From Candidatus Aminicenantota bacterium (GTDB lineage: Bacteria; Acidobacteriota; Aminicenantia; Aminicenantales; Aminicenantaceae): a stretch of 37,545 nucleotides of DNA. The notes beneath the pieces were generated by a model that did not search any database, was not told where the DNA came from, and saw only the letters and a program-made list of their open reading frames with translations. Position numbers and translations under genes: made by a program. Every line of letters starts with the position of its first letter. Positions within the stretch are counted from its first letter, which is position 1. Positions 34,452 through 37,545 of the stretch are shown piece after piece. The stretch is from NCBI GenBank assembly GCA_029882525.1, contig JAOUKO010000005.1, forward strand, positions 1 through 37,545, in the 5' to 3' direction.

Positions 34452-34505
34452 GAGACTGTCCCTTTCAGTCCTTATTTTAATAAGATTGGGACTGTCCCCT
34501 TTTTA
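34452..34505. terminator. Candidate bidirectional terminator with repeated GACTGTCCC motif
   Basis: The 73-nt gap between convergent genes holds GACTGTCCC twice (34454-34462 and 34490-34498), the second time inside GGGACTGTCCCC followed by TTTTT. CAGTC (34466-34470) can pair with GACTG (34490-34494) enclosing a CTTATT/AATAAG stem, which gives a plus-strand hairpin before the T-run. On the minus strand GACTG/CAGTC precedes ATTTT. The pairing is imperfect, so this may instead be a REP-like repeat. Confidence 0.35.
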
Positions 34506-34511
34506 CTGAGT

Positions 34512-36896
34512 TTACTTGATCTTTTTCAGTGCGGCCAGTATCTTTTCCGGTGTGATGGGCAGGTCGCGGATCCGGACACCGACGGCGTCGTAGATGGCGT
34601 TGGCAATGGCCGGGGCAGTGGGAACCAGACCGGGCTCAGCGACTCCTTTTGCTCCAAAGGGTCCGTAGCTGTCATCGGTCTCGATGAACTCGAGGTCGAT
34701 GGGAAAGTTCATGTCACAAACACTGGGGATTTTATAATCCCTGAAATTCGGGTTCATGATCTTCCCCTGCTGAGACTGGAGCTCTTCGTAAAGAGCGTAA
34801 CCCAAGCCCTGAGCGAGTGCCCCGTAGATCTGGCCTTTGAGCGCCAGGGGATTCAGGACTTTACCCACATCATGGGCCGCGACCATGCGGAGGATCTTGA
34901 CCTCTCCTGTCTCGGTGTCTACCTCAACTTCTGCACCCTGAGTTCCGAAAGCATAGGTGGCAGAGATATTCCCCAATCCTTTTTCAAAGTCAGGAAGTTC
35001 GTTCGGAGGGTCGTAGAAGACTTCCGTGGTCAGCATCTGGCCCTGGGTGCGAAAGTGGACAGCCCGCAGCAGCCGTCCCAGCTCCAGCCGCAGCCAGGGT
35101 TCCTGAGGACTGTCCTTGATAAAGATAAATCCGTCGTGCAGCTCGAAGCGGTCGCGCCTGGCCGCCTTCATAACATCGAATTTCGGCGGCTTATAGCCAG
35201 GATTTTTCTCTCTATACTTTTTGAGGTTTTGTTCTGTTTCTCTGGGAAAGAATTCTTCGGCCAGTTCGAAGATCTTACTCCGTAGCTTGTTCGCCGCAAG
35301 AATAGCCGCATTACAGGCCATAAAGGCGCCGCGGCTGGCATGCGTTCCCACATCCCAGGGGCACGTTCCTGTGTCTGTGGGGTTGATGATTACCTGCTCA
35401 GGCCTCACTCCCAGAGCCTCAGCCACGGCCAGCGTCAGGACCGAATGAAGTCCCTGCCCCATCTCCACACCGCCGTGAAAAACATTCACGTTGCCGAAGT
35501 CATCCAGTTTGAGGATCAGGCCGCTGGCATCTGACCGGTAGATTCGTCCTCCTCCACCCACATGAATCAGAGAAGCCATGCCTACTCCGGAACGTTTTCC
35601 TTTTTTGCGTTTTTTCTTCCAGTCCAGCTTCCTGGCAACGGTTTCCAGACACTCTTTAAGACCACAGGTGCTGACTTTCAATCCCATGGGGGTGGTCTCG
35701 TTGGGCTGGTTGCGGTTCAGCATCCGGAAGTCGAACGGGTCGATCCCGGCTTCTTCGGCCAGTTCATCCATGTTGCTTTCCAGAGCCCAGGTATGTTCGG
35801 GATTGCCGTAGCCGCGCATAGCCTGACAAAAGGTATTGTTTGTGTAGACCAAGCGGGCGTTAAAATACACATTGGGCACCCGGTAGAGAGAGGTGGCCGG
35901 CATCATCATCACCGACGGATAGGTCGCTCCCCAGGATGTGTAGGCTCCGTTATCTTGAAGCACCTCGACCTCGCGGAAAGTGAGCTTACCGTTCTGGTCA
36001 CACCCCTGGATGATTTTGGTGATGGATGATTGTCGAGGCGAAAGGTTGGCAAACTCTTCGGTTCGGGTATAGACGATCTTCACCGGACGGCCTGTCCGGA
36101 AGGCCAGCAGGATGGCGATATACTCGTAGGCGTGGGTATCCAGTCCCGACCCAAAAGCTCCCCCGAGAGTGGGAACGATGACGCGCGTGTTCTTGCCGGG
36201 CAATCCCATATCGGAAAGAGCCCGGTTGAAATCACGCTGGGCCAGAAAAGGTATCTGGGTTTTGGCCCAGATGGTCAGGTTATTGCTCATGTCGAACTCA
36301 GCGATGCATCCCGCTGTTCCCAGGCAGCATTGCTGCACCATCGGGGTCGAGTACTCTCCTTCGGCAACATATTTTGCGGTACGCTTTCCCGCTTCCAGGT
36401 CGCCGGATTCGTGATGGAACTTCAGAGGAATAAGATTGTCTGTCCTGGGGCGGCCCTGGGGATCGCTTTCGTGAATGAGGGGAGATCCTTCCTTCATCGC
36501 CTCATGGGGACAGAAGACGCCCGGCAGAGGTTCGTATTCCACTTCGATCAGCTCGACAGCCTCTTCAGCGGTTTCAGGATCGATGGCGGCCACAGCGGCA
36601 ATTTCGTCCCGGTAATGACGAACCTTGTCTTTTTTCAGGGCAAAGTTATCCCGCAGGAAGCCGAAGCGGATTTCCGGAGTGTTGGCGGCAGTGATCACTG
36701 CCCTTACTCCGATCAGCTTTTCGGCTCTGGAGGTGTCGATACGCTTGATCCGGGCATGAGGGTGGTCGCTGAACTTGATTTTCCCGTAGAGCATTCCTGG
36801 ACGCTCGAGGTCATGAATGTAAAGGGCTTTGCCGGCAGCCTTATCAGGGCCATCAGGCCGGGATGCTTTTTTCCCGATATGGTAAAAGTCTGTCAT
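34512..36896 (-). CDS. Molybdenum hydroxylase large (molybdopterin) subunit, xanthine dehydrogenase family
   Basis: Catalytic subunit of a molybdenum hydroxylase that adds or removes an oxygen on an N-heterocycle, aldehyde or aryl-CoA. The 794-aa product has the conserved order. A small N-terminal a/b-hammerhead domain comes first, then LGGAFGSG and AMRGYGNPEHT. After these come GGVEMGQGLHSVL and GAKGVAEPG with the active-site glutamate. The loop reads AMRGYG, not the cysteine-bearing AYRCSFR of aerobic CO dehydrogenase, so CO is not the substrate. The start overlaps the 2Fe-2S gene by 4 nt. It converges on the thiolase gene. Confidence 0.92.
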   Translation of the reverse strand: MTDFYHIGKKASRPDGPDKAAGKALYIHDLERPGMLYGKIKFSDHPHARIKRIDTSRAEKLIGVRAVITAANTPEIRFGFLRDNFALKKDKVRHYRDEIAAVAAIDPETAEEAVELIEVEYEPLPGVFCPHEAMKEGSPLIHESDPQGRPRTDNLIPLKFHHESGDLEAGKRTAKYVAEGEYSTPMVQQCCLGTAGCIAEFDMSNNLTIWAKTQIPFLAQRDFNRALSDMGLPGKNTRVIVPTLGGAFGSGLDTHAYEYIAILLAFRTGRPVKIVYTRTEEFANLSPRQSSITKIIQGCDQNGKLTFREVEVLQDNGAYTSWGATYPSVMMMPATSLYRVPNVYFNARLVYTNNTFCQAMRGYGNPEHTWALESNMDELAEEAGIDPFDFRMLNRNQPNETTPMGLKVSTCGLKECLETVARKLDWKKKRKKGKRSGVGMASLIHVGGGGRIYRSDASGLILKLDDFGNVNVFHGGVEMGQGLHSVLTLAVAEALGVRPEQVIINPTDTGTCPWDVGTHASRGAFMACNAAILAANKLRSKIFELAEEFFPRETEQNLKKYREKNPGYKPPKFDVMKAARRDRFELHDGFIFIKDSPQEPWLRLELGRLLRAVHFRTQGQMLTTEVFYDPPNELPDFEKGLGNISATYAFGTQGAEVEVDTETGEVKILRMVAAHDVGKVLNPLALKGQIYGALAQGLGYALYEELQSQQGKIMNPNFRDYKIPSVCDMNFPIDLEFIETDDSYGPFGAKGVAEPGLVPTAPAIANAIYDAVGVRIRDLPITPEKILAALKKIK

Positions 36897-37372
36897 CGTC
36901 TTCCTTTGAGCTGCCGAGCTGCCTTTTTCACGGCTTGGATGATCTGGACATAACCGGTGCAGCGGCAGAGGTTTCCCTGCAGGGCATTCCGGATATCGTC
37001 TTCAGAAGGTGCCGGGTTGGAATCGAGAAGAGCTTTGGCTGACATGATCATCCCGGGTGTGCAGAAACCGCACTGGATCGCGCCTTCCTCGACAAAAGAT
37101 TTCTGGAGGACAGACAGCTCATTTTTTGGGCCCTGCAGACCCTCGATGGTTGTGACGCTCTTGCCTTCAACCTCAAGAGCTGGATAGAGGCAGGAATTCA
37201 CGGCCCGGCCGTCGATGATGACCGTGCAGGATCCGCATTCTCCCTCGCCACATCCCTCCTTGGTTCCGGTCTGCCTCAGAGGACCGCGCAGGACGTCGAT
37301 CAACCTATGGTGGCCCTCGACCGCCACTCTGACTTCCGAACCGTTGAGAATAAAAGAAATCTCCGTCTTCAT
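36893..37372 (-). CDS. Molybdenum hydroxylase 2Fe-2S subunit
   Basis: The electron-transfer subunit of the molybdenum hydroxylase. The 159-aa protein has the N-terminal plant-type 2Fe-2S motif CGEGECGSC with a later cysteine (NSC). A C-terminal helical 2Fe-2S domain carries QCGFCTPGM and LCRCTGY. Both clusters therefore have all eight cysteines. It overlaps the large-subunit gene by 4 nt downstream and the FAD-subunit gene by 4 nt upstream, so the three proteins should be made in step. Confidence 0.95.
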   Translation of the reverse strand: MKTEISFILNGSEVRVAVEGHHRLIDVLRGPLRQTGTKEGCGEGECGSCTVIIDGRAVNSCLYPALEVEGKSVTTIEGLQGPKNELSVLQKSFVEEGAIQCGFCTPGMIMSAKALLDSNPAPSEDDIRNALQGNLCRCTGYVQIIQAVKKAARQLKGRR

Positions 37373-37545
37373 GGCTGGCTCCAGTCCAGAGCTTTTTCGA
37401 GTGCACGCTTCACCAGAACGCCAATAATTTGACGACGGTATTCTTCGGTGGAGCGAATGTCTGTGATCGGAATGATATTGTCCTCAGCCAATCGTTGGGC
37501 TCTGGCAACTGCCCTCCTGGAAATAGCGGCTCCTTCGAACAAGGC
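37369..37545 (-). CDS. Molybdenum hydroxylase FAD-binding subunit (only the C-terminal end in window)
   Basis: Only the last 58 codons are inside the window; the gene continues beyond the right edge. The visible part reads ITDIRSTEEYRRQIIGVLV then KRALEKALDW. This matches the C-terminal CO-dehydrogenase-flavoprotein-like domain of xanthine dehydrogenase medium subunits. The TGA overlaps the ATG of the 2Fe-2S gene (37369-37372). The gene order FAD > FeS > Mo is the common one for this family. The FAD-binding motifs cannot be checked here. Confidence 0.85.
   Translation of the reverse strand, partial: ALFEGAAISRRAVARAQRLAEDNIIPITDIRSTEEYRRQIIGVLVKRALEKALDWSQP

Noticed and set aside
34512-36896. 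Aerobic carbon monoxide dehydrogenase large subunit
   Set aside because: The cysteine-bearing AYRCSFR loop is absent; the loop reads AMRGYG as in xanthine-dehydrogenase-type enzymes.

Overview
The window is about 37.5 kb of bacterial chromosome with no mobile element, CRISPR array, tRNA or rRNA that I can see. It looks like a Gram-negative anaerobe. Signs of an outer membrane are lipoproteins, an MltD-like transglycosylase and a beta-barrel protein. Signs of anaerobic metabolism are an oxygen-sensitive ferredoxin-dependent 2-oxoacid oxidoreductase and a sulfide-dependent Thi4. Exported peptidases placed beside amino-acid and acyl-CoA degradation genes suggest a protein or amino-acid fermenter. 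The gene mix would fit a Candidatus Aminicenantes/Acidobacteriota-like lineage, but that is an impression and not a measured placement.

Region 1 (1-4800, + strand) is the end of the spc/alpha ribosomal operon: adk (5' end outside the window), map, infA, rpmJ, rpsM, rpsK, rpsD, rpoA and rplQ, followed by a weak candidate terminator. Region 2 (4890-13437, - strand) carries, in transcription order, a C1 (PepC/bleomycin-hydrolase-like) lipoprotein peptidase, an S9 prolyl-oligopeptidase fused to a SUMF1-like domain, a CCA/poly(A) polymerase, galE, and a separately promoted lytic transglycosylase with three LysM repeats. Region 3 (13547-18490, mostly +) has an exported LEA/WHy-like protein, a GT2 glycosyltransferase, a nitroreductase, thi4 behind a near-consensus promoter, a convergent beta-barrel gene and tsaC.

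Region 4 (18492-24270, - strand) is sir2 > larC > folE > metG > a Tat-exported PqqB-like metallo-beta-lactamase-fold protein. The first four genes are tightly packed behind a recognisable promoter. Region 5 (24337-25623, +) has a long imperfect hairpin, a promoter, two tiny coupled ORFs and a PfkB kinase. Region 6 (25649-27404, -) is methylmalonyl-CoA epimerase followed by an unusual acyl-CoA dehydrogenase that lacks both usual catalytic glutamates.

Region 7 (27562-34438, +) is the most interesting block. A HisC-like aminotransferase, iorA, iorB, a HAD-ECH fusion with an archaeal-type domain order, and a thiolase could together turn an amino acid into a 2-oxoacid, then an acyl-CoA, then shorter acyl-CoAs plus reduced ferredoxin. 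Region 8 (34512-37545, -) is a convergent three-subunit molybdenum hydroxylase of the xanthine dehydrogenase family; its FAD subunit is cut by the window edge. The substrates of regions 7 and 8 cannot be read from sequence alone.
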